In this document: positions 19,469-28,523 of the stretch, piece by piece
Layout of the letters: each line of letters starts with the position of its first letter
Position numbering within the stretch: position 1 is the stretch's first letter
From: Pyxidicoccus parkwaysis
Lineage (GTDB): Bacteria; Myxococcota; Myxococcia; Myxococcales; Myxococcaceae
Assembly (NCBI RefSeq): GCF_017301735.1
Contig: NZ_CP071090.1
Coordinates: 6,500,001-6,564,000, forward strand
DNA length: 64,000 bases
Direction of reading: 5' to 3'
Notes under the pieces: model-generated
Databases searched by the model: none
Seen by the model: only the letters and a program-made list of their open reading frames with translations
What the model was told of the DNA's origin: nothing
Program-made: the position numbers and the translations under genes

Positions 19469-21892
19469 TCAAGCCGCCCCCCGCATCCGGTGCCCGCGCG
19501 CCCGCTCCGCGCCCACGCGCTGGACGCGCTCGAAGATGGAGCGGAACAGCTCCACCCAGCGGCGCACCATGGAGCGGTGGAAGAACCACTCGGAGAAACG
19601 GCCGAGCGAGCGGAAGCCGGCGGCCTCCAGCGCGGCGACGTCCTCGTCGGCGGCGATGGCCACCGCGGCGGAGCGCCCCAGGGCACGGCCATGCTCCACG
19701 CACCGCTGGATGAGGGCGCGCACGGCCGCGTCCGCCCCGGGGTGGTCGGGCTGCAGCACCACGTACGAGAAGGAGTTGGTCTTCTCGATGAGGTTGATGC
19801 CGGGGCTGCCCTCCTCCTGGAGCGCCATGGCCAGCGGCCCGGACGTCCCCTCCCCGTCCACGGTGTACACGTAGCGCTTGCGGTGGAGGCCGTGGGCCGC
19901 GTAGCGCGCGGAGAGCGCTTCCAGCCGCAGCTGGCTCGCCTGCAGGTCCTCGGCGAGCACGCGCACCACGTCCCCGCGCTCGCGCAGGAAGGACTCCAGC
20001 CGCTCGCAGTCGCCGTCCGTGGCCTCGCGCACCGGGGGCAGCCCCCCGGGCACCGCCGGCGCGTCCGCCAGCTCCAGCCGCATGTAGTGGAAGTGCCGCA
20101 GCCAGCTCAGCCCATGGCTGTCCATGACGCGCAGGAGCCACGTGCCCAGCCGGCTGGGCCACCGGTTGTCCTCGCGCCAGGAGAAGCGGATGAAGTCGAT
20201 GTCCTCGTGCACCTCGCCCATTTCAATGGCCAGGGCGGACAGCTCGTGGGCAATCTGGTCCTGCCGGTGGAAGCCCGGGCGCACGGCCAGGTGCTGCACC
20301 AGCCAGGTGCGCGAGTGGATGCGCAGGCCCGCGACATGGCCCTGCACCCCATCCCGGTCTCCATAGACGAGCGAGCTGCCCAGCTCCCCCGACGCGCACA
20401 GCTTGTGGTGGGTGTCCTCCAGCGCGTCCATCCACCCGGCCTCGCCGCCGAAGGGGTAGTCGGGATGGAAGTTGTAGTGGGCCTGCTCCATCATCTTCCA
20501 GATGTCCCGGAAGGGGTACCGGCCGCCGTCCACCACATGCTCGCTGCGGGCGGAGACGAAGGCCGAGCGGACCGCGTGCTGGACGGCCGGGGGGACCTCC
20601 AGGAACCGGACGCCGCAACGGTACGGGCGCAGCACGCTCTCCAGCCCGCCCTCGGCGCCCATGCCCTCCACGGAGCGGACCTCGGCGCGGCAGGCCGCCT
20701 CGCTGCCGTCGGGCAGCAGCATGGAGATGTCCAGCTGCGAGCCGGCGGGCAGCACCTCACAGGAGGCGTCGAAGGAGAAGGAGAAGCCGCCCGCGCTCAA
20801 GTCCAGCACCGAGCGGGTGAGCGTCTTGCCGCTGAACGGGGCCTTGAAGGACGCCAGGAAGCGGTGCTCGCTCCCCGGGCGGAAGCGCTGCAGCCCGCGC
20901 CGGTTCTGCATGCCCAGGGTGCGTGGCACGCTGAGGGTGATGTCCCCCGCCACGCGCAGCACGCTGGCCACGCCCGTGTAGCTCTGCCCGCCCACCTCGA
21001 AGGAGAGGTTCAGCACGTCCCCGGGGGAGACGGGGGAGGCGCCCACGTTGGCGCCGCGCAGCACCGAGCGCCCGTCCACGATGTCCACCACCGGCGCGTC
21101 CAGGACGAACTGCAGCGAGGGGGAGTCCTGGAAGTGCATCCAGACCTGGGAGCCGCGCCGCACGGCCTTGCGCAGGGCGGCGAGCACGCTCACCGGGTCC
21201 CTCACCACGGCCAGCGGCAGGGGGGAGGCCTCCTCCAGGGCGCCGCCCCAGGACAGGCCCACGCGCAGGAAGGGGTCGGTGCCCAGCCGCACCGGCTGCA
21301 CGTGCCGCACGAGCGCGCGGTGGGTGTGCAGCACGCGGCGGCCCTCCCGCGTCACCGACAGCTCCTCCAGCATGGCCCCGGGAAGGAAGGCGCCCAGCGA
21401 CGCGGCCATGGGCACCCGCAGCGCGGCGCCGAAGTTGCCCATGTCCAGGCAGCGGGCGGTGTAGTCGCGTCCCTGGAGCCGGAAGGCCGCCTCCAGGACG
21501 GCGTGCGGCGTCACCCGCGCGGACGTGCGGAGCTGGAGGAGGTTGGTGAGACGCCGGCCGATTTCGGAGATGGTGAGGCTGTCATCCAGCGTGCTGAAGA
21601 CGTGCCCCTCCGCGGCCGTCTCCACCAGTTCCTCCAGCCCCTGCCGGTCCGTCTGCGAGCAGACGAAGACGCGGACGGCCTCCGGGGCCGCGCGGTCCAC
21701 GTGCCGGAGGAAGCGCCGCGCGTTTTCCGGTGGCGCGATGATGAGCGTTGGCGCGGCGGACTCCATCCGCCGCGTCGCCTCGGATTGGGACTCCACTGTT
21801 ACGACCCGGTGGACGCCAAGAACCGCGGCCAGGGCGGCGCGGCGGCCGGCGTTCGGATGCACAATCAGCACGTCCTGAGTGGGGACACTCAT
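19469..21892 (-). CDS. Receiver-like/PilZ/GNAT-like multidomain protein
   Basis: The product is 807 residues. Residues 1-120 look like a degenerate receiver (VLIVHPNAGRR at the start), but the usual phospho-acceptor Asp is replaced around IIAPPE. Residues 125-470 contain two PilZ-like segments; the second has RxxxR-like RRGLQRFRP followed by LDLSAGGFSF, the c-di-GMP-binding pattern. Residues 470-807 resemble an acyltransferase-like (GNAT) domain, with VQHLAVRPGFHRQ and LEAAGFRSLGRF. The product is cytoplasmic. The ATG has GAGGAG four bases upstream. It is first in the operon with the methyltransferase and hybrid kinase, so c-di-GMP sensing probably feeds this pathway. The GNAT call is the weakest. 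Confidence 0.75.
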   Translation of the reverse strand: MSVPTQDVLIVHPNAGRRAALAAVLGVHRVVTVESQSEATRRMESAAPTLIIAPPENARRFLRHVDRAAPEAVRVFVCSQTDRQGLEELVETAAEGHVFSTLDDSLTISEIGRRLTNLLQLRTSARVTPHAVLEAAFRLQGRDYTARCLDMGNFGAALRVPMAASLGAFLPGAMLEELSVTREGRRVLHTHRALVRHVQPVRLGTDPFLRVGLSWGGALEEASPLPLAVVRDPVSVLAALRKAVRRGSQVWMHFQDSPSLQFVLDAPVVDIVDGRSVLRGANVGASPVSPGDVLNLSFEVGGQSYTGVASVLRVAGDITLSVPRTLGMQNRRGLQRFRPGSEHRFLASFKAPFSGKTLTRSVLDLSAGGFSFSFDASCEVLPAGSQLDISMLLPDGSEAACRAEVRSVEGMGAEGGLESVLRPYRCGVRFLEVPPAVQHAVRSAFVSARSEHVVDGGRYPFRDIWKMMEQAHYNFHPDYPFGGEAGWMDALEDTHHKLCASGELGSSLVYGDRDGVQGHVAGLRIHSRTWLVQHLAVRPGFHRQDQIAHELSALAIEMGEVHEDIDFIRFSWREDNRWPSRLGTWLLRVMDSHGLSWLRHFHYMRLELADAPAVPGGLPPVREATDGDCERLESFLRERGDVVRVLAEDLQASQLRLEALSARYAAHGLHRKRYVYTVDGEGTSGPLAMALQEEGSPGINLIEKTNSFSYVVLQPDHPGADAAVRALIQRCVEHGRALGRSAAVAIAADEDVAALEAAGFRSLGRFSEWFFHRSMVRRWVELFRSIFERVQRVGAERARGHRMRGAA

Positions 21893-22263
21893 GTCACTCC
21901 TCGACGGAAAGGCCTCACGGCGGAGCCGGCGCTTCCAGACCCTTCACTTCCGTTCCAGGTCTGGCGCTGCCCCCCTCCACAGCCAATCGCGTGTTCTCGA
22001 ACCCTGATGTGGTTTGGCTTGTCCAACCTTGACAGCAATGCGACCGCGGCCCGCCGGGACGACCCGGGGGATTGCGCGCATTCTACCTGCTCCCTGCCAT
22101 CAGGTGAGCCCATCCATGGAATAGAGTACCGCGACGGGGGGGCGGTGCAGAGACGACCCAGGGACATTCGGGGGGTCCGCCCGCCTGGCTGGCTGGAGAG
22201 GGCCGTTGTGGCCTGGCACGGCCGGCCGGGTTAATTGTCCTCCTCATGATGCAAGGAGGTGCC
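21893..22263. other. 371-base gap between divergent PilZ-operon and nadA
   Basis: No convincing gene is present. A TTGACA hexamer occurs on the plus strand at 22029-22034, but I could not find a good -10 at 16-18 bases. The sequence near 22130-22200 is G-rich. It must contain promoters for both directions, which I cannot place. Confidence 0.3.
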
Positions 22264-23196
22264 ATGGGCGCCGAGGTCGACTACGCGAAGGAAATCCAGG
22301 AGCTCAAGCGCTCCATGAACGCGGTCATCCTGGCGCATTACTACCAGGAGAGTGAGGTCCAGGACCTGGCCGACTTCGTGGGGGACAGCCTCGCGCTGGC
22401 GCAGGCGGCCGCGACGACGAAGGCGGACGTCATCGTCTTCTGCGGCGTGCACTTCATGGCGGAGACGGCGAAAATCCTGAACCCCACGCGGCAGGTGCTG
22501 CTGCCGGACCTGAAGGCCGGCTGCTCGCTGTCCGACCGGTGCCCGCCCGCGGCCTTCAAGGCCTTCAAGGAGAAGCACCCGGGCGCCTTCGTGGTGAGCT
22601 ACGTCAACAGCTCCGCCGCGGTGAAGGCGATGAGCGACGTCATCTGCACGTCCTCCAACGCGGTCAAAATCGTGAACCAGGTGCCGAAGGACCGGCAAAT
22701 CCTCTTCGCGCCGGACCAGCACCTGGGGCGCTACGTGATGAAGCAGACCGGTCGCGACATGGTGCTGTGGCCGGGCAGCTGCATCGTCCACGAAATCTTC
22801 AGCGAGAAGAAGCTGGTGCAGCTGAAGGTGGAGCACGCGGACGCGGAGGTGGTGGCGCATCCGGAGTGCGAGGCGCCGGTGCTGCGGCACGCGGACTTCA
22901 TCGGCTCCACGAAGGGCATCCTCGACTACGTGCTGAAGAGCCCGAAGGAGAAGTTCATCGTGGTGACGGAGGCGGGCATCCTCCACCAGATGAAGAAGGG
23001 CGCGCCGCACAAGACGTTCATCCCCGCACCGCCGGACAATGGCTGCGCGTGCAACGAGTGCCCCTACATGCGGCTGAACACGCTGGAGAAGCTGTGGCGC
23101 TGCATGAAGGAGCGGACGCCGGAGCTGGTGATGCCCACGGACCTGCGCGAGGCGGCCCGGGCGCCGCTGCAGCGGATGCTGGAGTGGTCGGCATAG
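22264..23196 (+). CDS. nadA: Quinolinate synthase A
   Basis: The product is 310 residues, within the usual range. NadA condenses iminoaspartate with dihydroxyacetone phosphate to give quinolinate for NAD. The 4Fe-4S ligands expected from the family are visible: Cys87 (LKAGCSL), Cys173 (GSCIVHE) and the CACNEC cluster at 261-266. Substrate-binding motifs ILAHYYQ and DFVGDSLAL lie near the N-terminus. I chose the ATG at 22264 since AAGGAGGT ends three bases before it. An ATG at 22246 is in frame but has no ribosome site and would place the Shine-Dalgarno sequence inside the gene. No nadB or nadC is adjacent. Confidence 0.95.
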   Translation: MGAEVDYAKEIQELKRSMNAVILAHYYQESEVQDLADFVGDSLALAQAAATTKADVIVFCGVHFMAETAKILNPTRQVLLPDLKAGCSLSDRCPPAAFKAFKEKHPGAFVVSYVNSSAAVKAMSDVICTSSNAVKIVNQVPKDRQILFAPDQHLGRYVMKQTGRDMVLWPGSCIVHEIFSEKKLVQLKVEHADAEVVAHPECEAPVLRHADFIGSTKGILDYVLKSPKEKFIVVTEAGILHQMKKGAPHKTFIPAPPDNGCACNECPYMRLNTLEKLWRCMKERTPELVMPTDLREAARAPLQRMLEWSA

Positions 23197-23277
23197 GAGC
23201 GGGCGGGGAACTCGCAGCAGCGGACATTTGGCAACTCGCGTCTTGCGCCCGAACGGGCGGGGTGCAATGGAGAAGGC

Positions 23278-23877
23278 GTGGCCTTCCGATTCCTCGCAGT
23301 CCCCGCGCACCGACTGGTCAACTACCCTCAGTCACTGCCGGACGATGAGCGCCTCGAGCCGGAGCTGCCTCCGGTGCACGAGGCCGTGGAGCGTGCCCTG
23401 ACGGGCACCGAGTTCCGCGACGTGCGCGCCCGAGACAGGCTGCGCGCCCTCCTGCAGGGGGACCGTCCTCCCTCGCTGGGCGCCCCCGAGGCGGGCTTCG
23501 GCCCGTCCGCCGTCTTCGCGCAGCCGCCCCAGGACTTGCCGGCGCTGCTGCGGCTGGCGGACGAGCTGGAGAACCTGGCGAAGCGCGAGGCCGGTGAGCG
23601 CGCCCTGGTGTGGAAGTGCGCCGAGTGCGGGGCCCGCTACGCGGTGCCGGTGGCGCTGGTGCGGCAGGTGTCCATCCGCTGCGAGCGGTGCGGCAGCCCG
23701 GTGGAGCTGACGTCGCCGCGCAGCCTGGGTGAGGAGGCGCTCATCGACCCGTTCCTGGGCGCCGTCAACCACAGCCGGCGCGAGCTGGCCGCCTTCTTCC
23801 GCGAGGCCATGGCGCGCGGCTGGCCGGTGCTGGTGGCCGAGGACAAGCGCGTCCCGCGCACCCCGCCGTCGGCGTGA
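23278..23877 (+). CDS. Zinc-ribbon protein of unknown function
   Basis: The product is 199 residues. The central part contains CAECGARY and CERCGSPVEL (two CxxC pairs 22 residues apart), a zinc ribbon, preceded by a helical segment (RLADELENLAKREAGE). The C-terminal part (NHSRRELAAFFREAMARGWP) looks helical. There is no signal peptide. The GTG start has GGAGAAGG just upstream. The gene lies 81 bases after nadA and 63 bases before the Trm112-like methyltransferase, all on one strand. Function unknown; nucleic-acid or protein binding is possible. Confidence 0.65.
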   Translation: MAFRFLAVPAHRLVNYPQSLPDDERLEPELPPVHEAVERALTGTEFRDVRARDRLRALLQGDRPPSLGAPEAGFGPSAVFAQPPQDLPALLRLADELENLAKREAGERALVWKCAECGARYAVPVALVRQVSIRCERCGSPVELTSPRSLGEEALIDPFLGAVNHSRRELAAFFREAMARGWPVLVAEDKRVPRTPPSA

Positions 23878-23940
23878 GCCGAAGCGCCATGGTGAAAGCG
23901 GTTCTCGTGTGGGGCCGGGGGCGGTAGCCTCGACGGCTCC

Positions 23941-24753
23941 ATGCGGCGCGCGCTCGTCTCCCTCCTACGGTGTCCCCGGTGCCGGCGTGGCGGCCTCCAG
24001 CCGGAGGCGGACGCCGCGGTGCTGCTCTTCGGCCCGCTGCGCTGCGCCGCGTGCCGCGCGACGTACCCGGTGGCGGAAGGCGTGGCGGACCTCGTGGTGG
24101 AGCACTCCGCGGCGGGCACCGTGCAGCGCGGCCTGGAGCAGCGCTGGGTGGCCCGCTCCTACGAGCGCTACGTGCGCCCCGTGCTGGAGCGCGCCCTCAC
24201 CCGCCAGTCCTGGGACGTGGACAGCGAGTACGTCCTCTACCGCAACCTGCTGGGCCGCCCGGAGGCGCCGGTGCTGGACGTGGGCTGCGGCACGGGCCTG
24301 CTGGCGCGGCGGCTGGCGCGCGAGCCGGACTTCCCCCTGGTGGCGGGAATGGACGTGTCGCGCGCCATGCTGGAGGAGGGCGTGGCCCAGGCGCGCGAGG
24401 CCGGCGCCACGGTAGACTTCCTCCGCGCGGAAGCGCCCCACCTGCCCTTCCAGGACGGCGCGCTCGGGGCGGTGCTGATGGCCGGCGCGCTGCACTTCGT
24501 GGCGGACCTGGGCCGGATGATGCTGGAGGTGTCGCGGGTGCTGCGCCCCGGCGGCCGCTGGGTGGCCAGCACCTACCAGCCCCCGGGCGCGCCCACGGCG
24601 CTCCTGCACAGGCGGCTGGGGCTGCACCCGCGCGGCGAGGCGCTGCTGCGCGCGGAGGCAACGGCGGCGGGACTGGTGCGCTTCGAGCGCGTGTCGCTGC
24701 CGCCGCTCCTGGTGGTGAAGGCGGAGAAGGGCTCCGCCGAGGCACTCAGATGA
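23941..24753 (+). CDS. Trm112-like zinc ribbon fused to a SAM methyltransferase
   Basis: The product is 270 residues. Residues 1-50 contain CPRC and CAAC pairs in a Trm112/Zn-ribbon pattern (LLRCPRC, then YPVAEGVADL), typical of the domain that precedes some bacterial ubiE-like methyltransferases. Residues 95-230 hold the SAM fold (LDVGCGTGLLARRL, GMDVSRAML, LRPGGRWVAST). Such proteins often methylate quinone or polyketide-like substrates, but the specific target is not visible. The last eight bases overlap the 3' end of the convergent metallothionein-like gene. No clear Shine-Dalgarno precedes the ATG. Confidence 0.8.
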   Translation: MRRALVSLLRCPRCRRGGLQPEADAAVLLFGPLRCAACRATYPVAEGVADLVVEHSAAGTVQRGLEQRWVARSYERYVRPVLERALTRQSWDVDSEYVLYRNLLGRPEAPVLDVGCGTGLLARRLAREPDFPLVAGMDVSRAMLEEGVAQAREAGATVDFLRAEAPHLPFQDGALGAVLMAGALHFVADLGRMMLEVSRVLRPGGRWVASTYQPPGAPTALLHRRLGLHPRGEALLRAEATAAGLVRFERVSLPPLLVVKAEKGSAEALR

Positions 24754-25207
24754 AGATGCCGGCGGAGGCGTCGTAGCGGGCCTCCTGGAGCTTCAATTCG
24801 GCGGGACGGCCGCGCAGCGCGTCCATCACCTGGTGCCGGGACTTCTGGCACTTGGAGCAGCTGCACGAGCCCTTCTTGCAGGTGCAGTCCGCCTTGCTGC
24901 CGCAGTTGCACTTGCCGGCGACGAGCGAGTCCAGCGCGTCCAGCGGGCGCTCGACTTCGCCGCGCGCGGGCGACGCCTTCGGAGTCGAGTCCACCGCGCC
25001 GGCCTCGTTCGCGTCGGGCGTGGCGTCCGCCTTCTTCGCGTCGGCCGTTGCAGCCTCGGCCTTCTTCGCGCCGGCCGTTGCGGCCTCGGTCGTCTTCGCC
25101 TCGGCGGCGGCCCGTGCGTGGGCCTCGCAGGCGTGCGCGCGGACCGGCGCGAGCAGCAGCCCTCCGGCCATCAGCCCCGCGGCCACCAGCGTCGCGATGC
25201 GCATCAT
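24746..25207 (-). CDS. Exported cysteine-rich, metallothionein-like protein
   Basis: The product is 153 residues. A signal peptide (hydrophobic residues 6-22, cleavage near VRAHA) is followed by about 65 residues of Ala/Lys/Glu/Asp repeats such as KKAEAATADAKKADA. Next is the compact block CNCGSKADCTCKKGSCSCSK (seven Cys in 20 residues), with an eighth Cys shortly after in KCQK. The block resembles a metallothionein or 2Fe/Zn-type cluster site, and the C-terminal 30 residues are ordinary. The ATG at 25207 has AAGGAG seven bases upstream. The gene's 3' end overlaps the methyltransferase gene by eight bases. I suggest a secreted metal-binding protein for copper, zinc or similar; the metal is not determinable here. 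Confidence 0.75.
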   Translation of the reverse strand: MMRIATLVAAGLMAGGLLLAPVRAHACEAHARAAAEAKTTEAATAGAKKAEAATADAKKADATPDANEAGAVDSTPKASPARGEVERPLDALDSLVAGKCNCGSKADCTCKKGSCSCSKCQKSRHQVMDALRGRPAELKLQEARYDASAGIFI

Positions 25208-25383
25208 GTCCGTTCTCCTTCGGGATACCGCCACGGCACCCACTCTCGCCGTGCGCTCATACCGCAGCCGCAAGGCCCTGCCAATAACGACGGCCACACC
25301 TTTGTCTACCTGTGACGGTTGGCTGCCTGCTCACACGCGTTTGTCGCCGGGGCGGGAGGTGGCGCGTACAGTCCGCGCCTTCC

Positions 25384-26952
25384 GTGACGAACCGAAACGA
25401 CCGACTCGTCTACGCCGCGGCCCTGGTGCTGGGCGCGCTGCCCCTGTGGGCATCGCGCTACCTGCCCATGGCGGACCTGCCGCAGCACCTGTACCTCATC
25501 TCCGTCCTTCACCGGCTGGATGACCCCACCACGCTGTACCCGCAGCTGTTCGCCGCGCGGCACGCGCTGACGCCGTACCTCGGGTACTACTACCTCGTCA
25601 GCGCCCTCAACTGGCTGCTGCCACTGGAGATGGCCAACCGCGTCTTCCTCACCGCGTACGTGGTGGGGCTGCCGCTGGGCCTGGGCTTCCTCCTGCGCAG
25701 CCTGGGGCGGCCGGTGTGGCCGTCGCTGCTGGCGCTGCCCTTCGCGTATGGCGACAGCTTCGGCTGGGGCTTCGTCAACTACTGCGCGGCGCTGCCGCTG
25801 ACGCTGCTGTGCTGCGGGCTCTTCGTGCGGACGCTGGAGGACGCGCCCCGCCGCCGCAAGTGGGCCGTGGGGCTGGCGGTGTGCCTCGTCGCGGTGCTGC
25901 TCTTCCACGTGCAGGCCTTCGGCTTCCTCGCCTTCGGGCTGCCGTGGCTGCTCTTCACCACGGCCGTGCCGGAGGACGCGAGCGCGAAGGGCCTGCGCGC
26001 GCGCCTCATGCCCCGGGTGCCGGCACTGCTGGGCGTGGTGCCCGGCGTGGCGCTGTTCCTCGGCTGGGTGGTGCTGCGCTTCGGCGAGCCGCCGGACATC
26101 CAGCCCGGCGTGCCATGGAAGGCGTGGGGACCGACCTTCTCCCCGCAGAACCTGGCGTGGAAGAGCTTCGAGCAGAACCGGGCGGAGCTCTTCGAGGTGC
26201 TGGCCAACACGTTCCGCGACGGCTCGGACCGGTGGGCGCTGTACGCGGTGGGCGCGGTGGCGGTGGCCGCGTGGGTGGCGGGGCTCTTGCGGCCGGACCG
26301 CTCGAGGGCCCGCGGGCTCGTGGGAGGAGCGCGGCTGTTGGGGCTGGGCGTGCTGGCGCTGGCGCTCTACTTCCTGCTGCCCTTCGACATCCGCGGGTAT
26401 GTCTACTACCTGAACACGCGCTACTCGCACCTGGCGGCGGCGCTGCTGGTGGCCACCGCGCCGGCCACGGTTCCGGAGTGGCGGCGGCCCCTGCGACTGG
26501 CGGCGGCCGCGTGCGCGCTGGTGCTGGCCCTCGTCATGGTGCGCGGCTACCGGGCCTTCTCGCGCGAGGCCGCCGTCGAGTGGGAGCCGCTGGTGGCCGC
26601 CACGGCCCCAAAGGCGCGCGTCATGGGGCTCACCTACGACACCCAGTCGCGCGTGGTGCGCTTCCCCGTCTACATCCACAGCGCGGCCGTGCTGGCCCGC
26701 GCGCGCGGCGGCGTGCCCAACTTCACCTTCGCGTCCACGCCGCACTCGCCGCTGCGCTACGCGGGCGAGGCACCGCCCACGTTCCCCTCCGAGTGGCAGC
26801 CGCAGCAGATGGACTACGCCACGCAGGGCGTCTGGTACGACCACTTCCTCGTGCGCGGCGTCCACCCGTCGCGCGTGTTCGGCGAGCGGCTCCAGTCGGA
26901 GCTCGTGGTGGTGGCGGAGTCCGGACGGAGTTGGCTGGTGCGCCGCCGCTGA
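25384..26952 (+). CDS. Multi-pass membrane protein, GT-C-like
   Basis: The product is 522 residues with ten or more hydrophobic segments through about residue 400, then a soluble C-terminal part (KARVMGLTYDTQ onward, about 110 residues). The first extracytoplasmic loop contains MADLPQHL, an acidic motif in the place where GT-C glycosyltransferases carry their catalytic aspartate. The overall layout also fits lipid-linked sugar transferases. The GTG start at 25384 (VTNRNDRLVY) gives a short positive lead before the first helix; upstream GTG codons exist and no ribosome site distinguishes them. No sugar-biosynthesis genes lie nearby, so I leave the function open. Confidence 0.55.
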   Translation: MTNRNDRLVYAAALVLGALPLWASRYLPMADLPQHLYLISVLHRLDDPTTLYPQLFAARHALTPYLGYYYLVSALNWLLPLEMANRVFLTAYVVGLPLGLGFLLRSLGRPVWPSLLALPFAYGDSFGWGFVNYCAALPLTLLCCGLFVRTLEDAPRRRKWAVGLAVCLVAVLLFHVQAFGFLAFGLPWLLFTTAVPEDASAKGLRARLMPRVPALLGVVPGVALFLGWVVLRFGEPPDIQPGVPWKAWGPTFSPQNLAWKSFEQNRAELFEVLANTFRDGSDRWALYAVGAVAVAAWVAGLLRPDRSRARGLVGGARLLGLGVLALALYFLLPFDIRGYVYYLNTRYSHLAAALLVATAPATVPEWRRPLRLAAAACALVLALVMVRGYRAFSREAAVEWEPLVAATAPKARVMGLTYDTQSRVVRFPVYIHSAAVLARARGGVPNFTFASTPHSPLRYAGEAPPTFPSEWQPQQMDYATQGVWYDHFLVRGVHPSRVFGERLQSELVVVAESGRSWLVRRR

Positions 26953-26983
26953 GTGTGGCACGCGCGGACGAACACGCCCGCGA

Positions 26984-27165
26984 GCGAGCACCGAGGTAGC
27001 GCCCCTTCGCCGGTGAAGACAGGTCAGGAGGACGCGGCCTGGCCCGCGCGAGCACCGAGATAGCGCCCCCTCGCCGGTGGAGACTGACCAGGAAGACGCG
27101 GCCTGGCCCGCGCGAGCACCGAGGCGACGCCTCCGCTGGTGGAGCGTGGAGCCGTGGACGCGGGC
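26984..27165. repeat. 64-bp tandem direct repeat, two full copies plus one degenerate
   Basis: Copies begin with GCGAGCACCGAG at 26984, 27048 and 27112. The first two (26984-27047 and 27048-27111) differ at only a few positions; the third diverges after about 12 bases. They lie in the 317-base gap between the membrane-protein gene (ending 26952) and the gene at 27270. I see no gene in this gap. Confidence 0.75.
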
Positions 27166-27269
27166 TGGCGCGCCGTCTCAGCCGCTCATGTCGAGAGTGT
27201 GGCCTGGTGGGCGCACGTCCCTCACGTCCCGTGCCTCGCACCACGCCGCGTGCTGTAGAAGGCGCGGAC

Positions 27270-28499
27270 ATGAGCGCCAATGAACCCCGCCCCCTGCTGG
27301 ACGCGCTGCGCGCCGGCACCCCGCTGCCCGCCTTCCCCGCCGAGGCCGTGGAGGCCGCCCGGGCCCTCGCGCGGGACGTGCGCGCGGCCACGCCCGCCGC
27401 CGTGGAGCCCCTGCCGGAGGCCCTCGCCGCCGCCGTGCTGGAGGCCGCCGTCCTCGAGGGCGTGCCCGCCCTCCCCGAGGCCCTGTCCGACTCGAAGGTG
27501 AAGCCCCTCGCCAAGGCCGCGAAGAAGGCGCTGTACCGCCTGCGCTCGCGCGGCGTCGCCGTGGCCGAGGCCCCGCGCCCCGCCGCTCCGGAAGCGCCTC
27601 GCGCCGCGCCCGTGTCGGAGGCGCTGCCCGCCATGGCGTCCACCATCACCAGCGCGGGCGAGCGGGCACTCGTCATGGCCCGCCCGCTGAAGGGCGGCGG
27701 CGTGGAGATGGTGCAGGCCCTCGTCACCGAGGCGGAGGGCGTCGTGGAATTGCGCGTGGGAGAGAAGAGTCGCGGCAGCTTCCGGCGCATCCTGAAGGAA
27801 GCCCTGGAGCGCGGCGGCGCCGTGGAGCTGCCCCTGCACGAGGCCGCCACCCTGCTCGCCGAGGCCGCCGGCACCAACCTCCGCTCGCGCACGCCCTTCC
27901 CGCCCGACCTGGACCTGGCCCTGCGCCACTTCGGCGTGCAGCCCCAGGTGGAGCCCACCGCCCTGCCCCCGCCCGAGCCCGAGGACGTGCGCCGCGTCCT
28001 CGCGGGCGACTCGCTCCACGCCACGCCGGAGATGGCCACGTGGCTGCCCCCCGAGCCCGAGGTGAAGCGCCTCCTGCAGAAGCTCGACGAGGTGATGCAC
28101 AGCCCGCTGGCCCTGAGCGACGTGCAGCGCCAGGAGCAGCTCCAGGCGGCGGTGCGCACCATGGCGCGCGACTTCTTCACCACCCCGGAGTCCCGCCAGC
28201 GCTACGCCCTGCGGCTGTGGCGCATGGCCGACTACTTCGAGCGGACGGCCCGCCCGAGCGAGGCGGAAGTCGCCAGAGGCGAGGCCCGCCGCCTCTTCCA
28301 CGGCGCCGAGGAGCCCTTCTCGCGCTTCGTGGAGCGGCTCTTCGAGAAGGTGCTCGCCCTCGTCGCCGCCGCCGGCGCCCGGGCCGGCGCGCAGGGGGCC
28401 GCGGCGACCCAGCCCCCGGGTACGACGTCCGAGGCCCCCGCGGCCGCGGCCACTCCCTCGCAGGAGCGGCGCAGCCCCGGCGGCCTCATCCTCCCCTGA
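27270..28499 (+). CDS. Uncharacterised soluble protein, Ala/Glu/Pro-rich
   Basis: The product is 409 residues with no signal peptide and no membrane segment. Residues 1-115 are Ala-rich helical and end in a Pro/Ala linker. Residues 125-205 look like a small alpha/beta domain (TSAGERALVMARPL, VVELRVGEKSRGSFRRIL). Residues 230-370 are helical with a conserved-looking block (QEQLQAAVRTMARDFFTTPESRQRYALRLWRMADYF-like, about 285-325). The C-terminus is a Gly/Ala/Pro tail. The helical block could mediate protein interaction. I do not recognise a family. It converges on the SprT-like gene (24 bases apart). Confidence 0.6.
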   Translation: MSANEPRPLLDALRAGTPLPAFPAEAVEAARALARDVRAATPAAVEPLPEALAAAVLEAAVLEGVPALPEALSDSKVKPLAKAAKKALYRLRSRGVAVAEAPRPAAPEAPRAAPVSEALPAMASTITSAGERALVMARPLKGGGVEMVQALVTEAEGVVELRVGEKSRGSFRRILKEALERGGAVELPLHEAATLLAEAAGTNLRSRTPFPPDLDLALRHFGVQPQVEPTALPPPEPEDVRRVLAGDSLHATPEMATWLPPEPEVKRLLQKLDEVMHSPLALSDVQRQEQLQAAVRTMARDFFTTPESRQRYALRLWRMADYFERTARPSEAEVARGEARRLFHGAEEPFSRFVERLFEKVLALVAAAGARAGAQGAAATQPPGTTSEAPAAAATPSQERRSPGGLILP

Positions 28500-28523
28500 C
28501 GCGCGGGGAGGAGGCGCGCCCGC

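Noticed and set aside
22029..22034. TTGACA upstream of nadA as a promoter.
   Set aside because: No acceptable -10 at 16-18 bases in either orientation; left as an unassigned hexamer.
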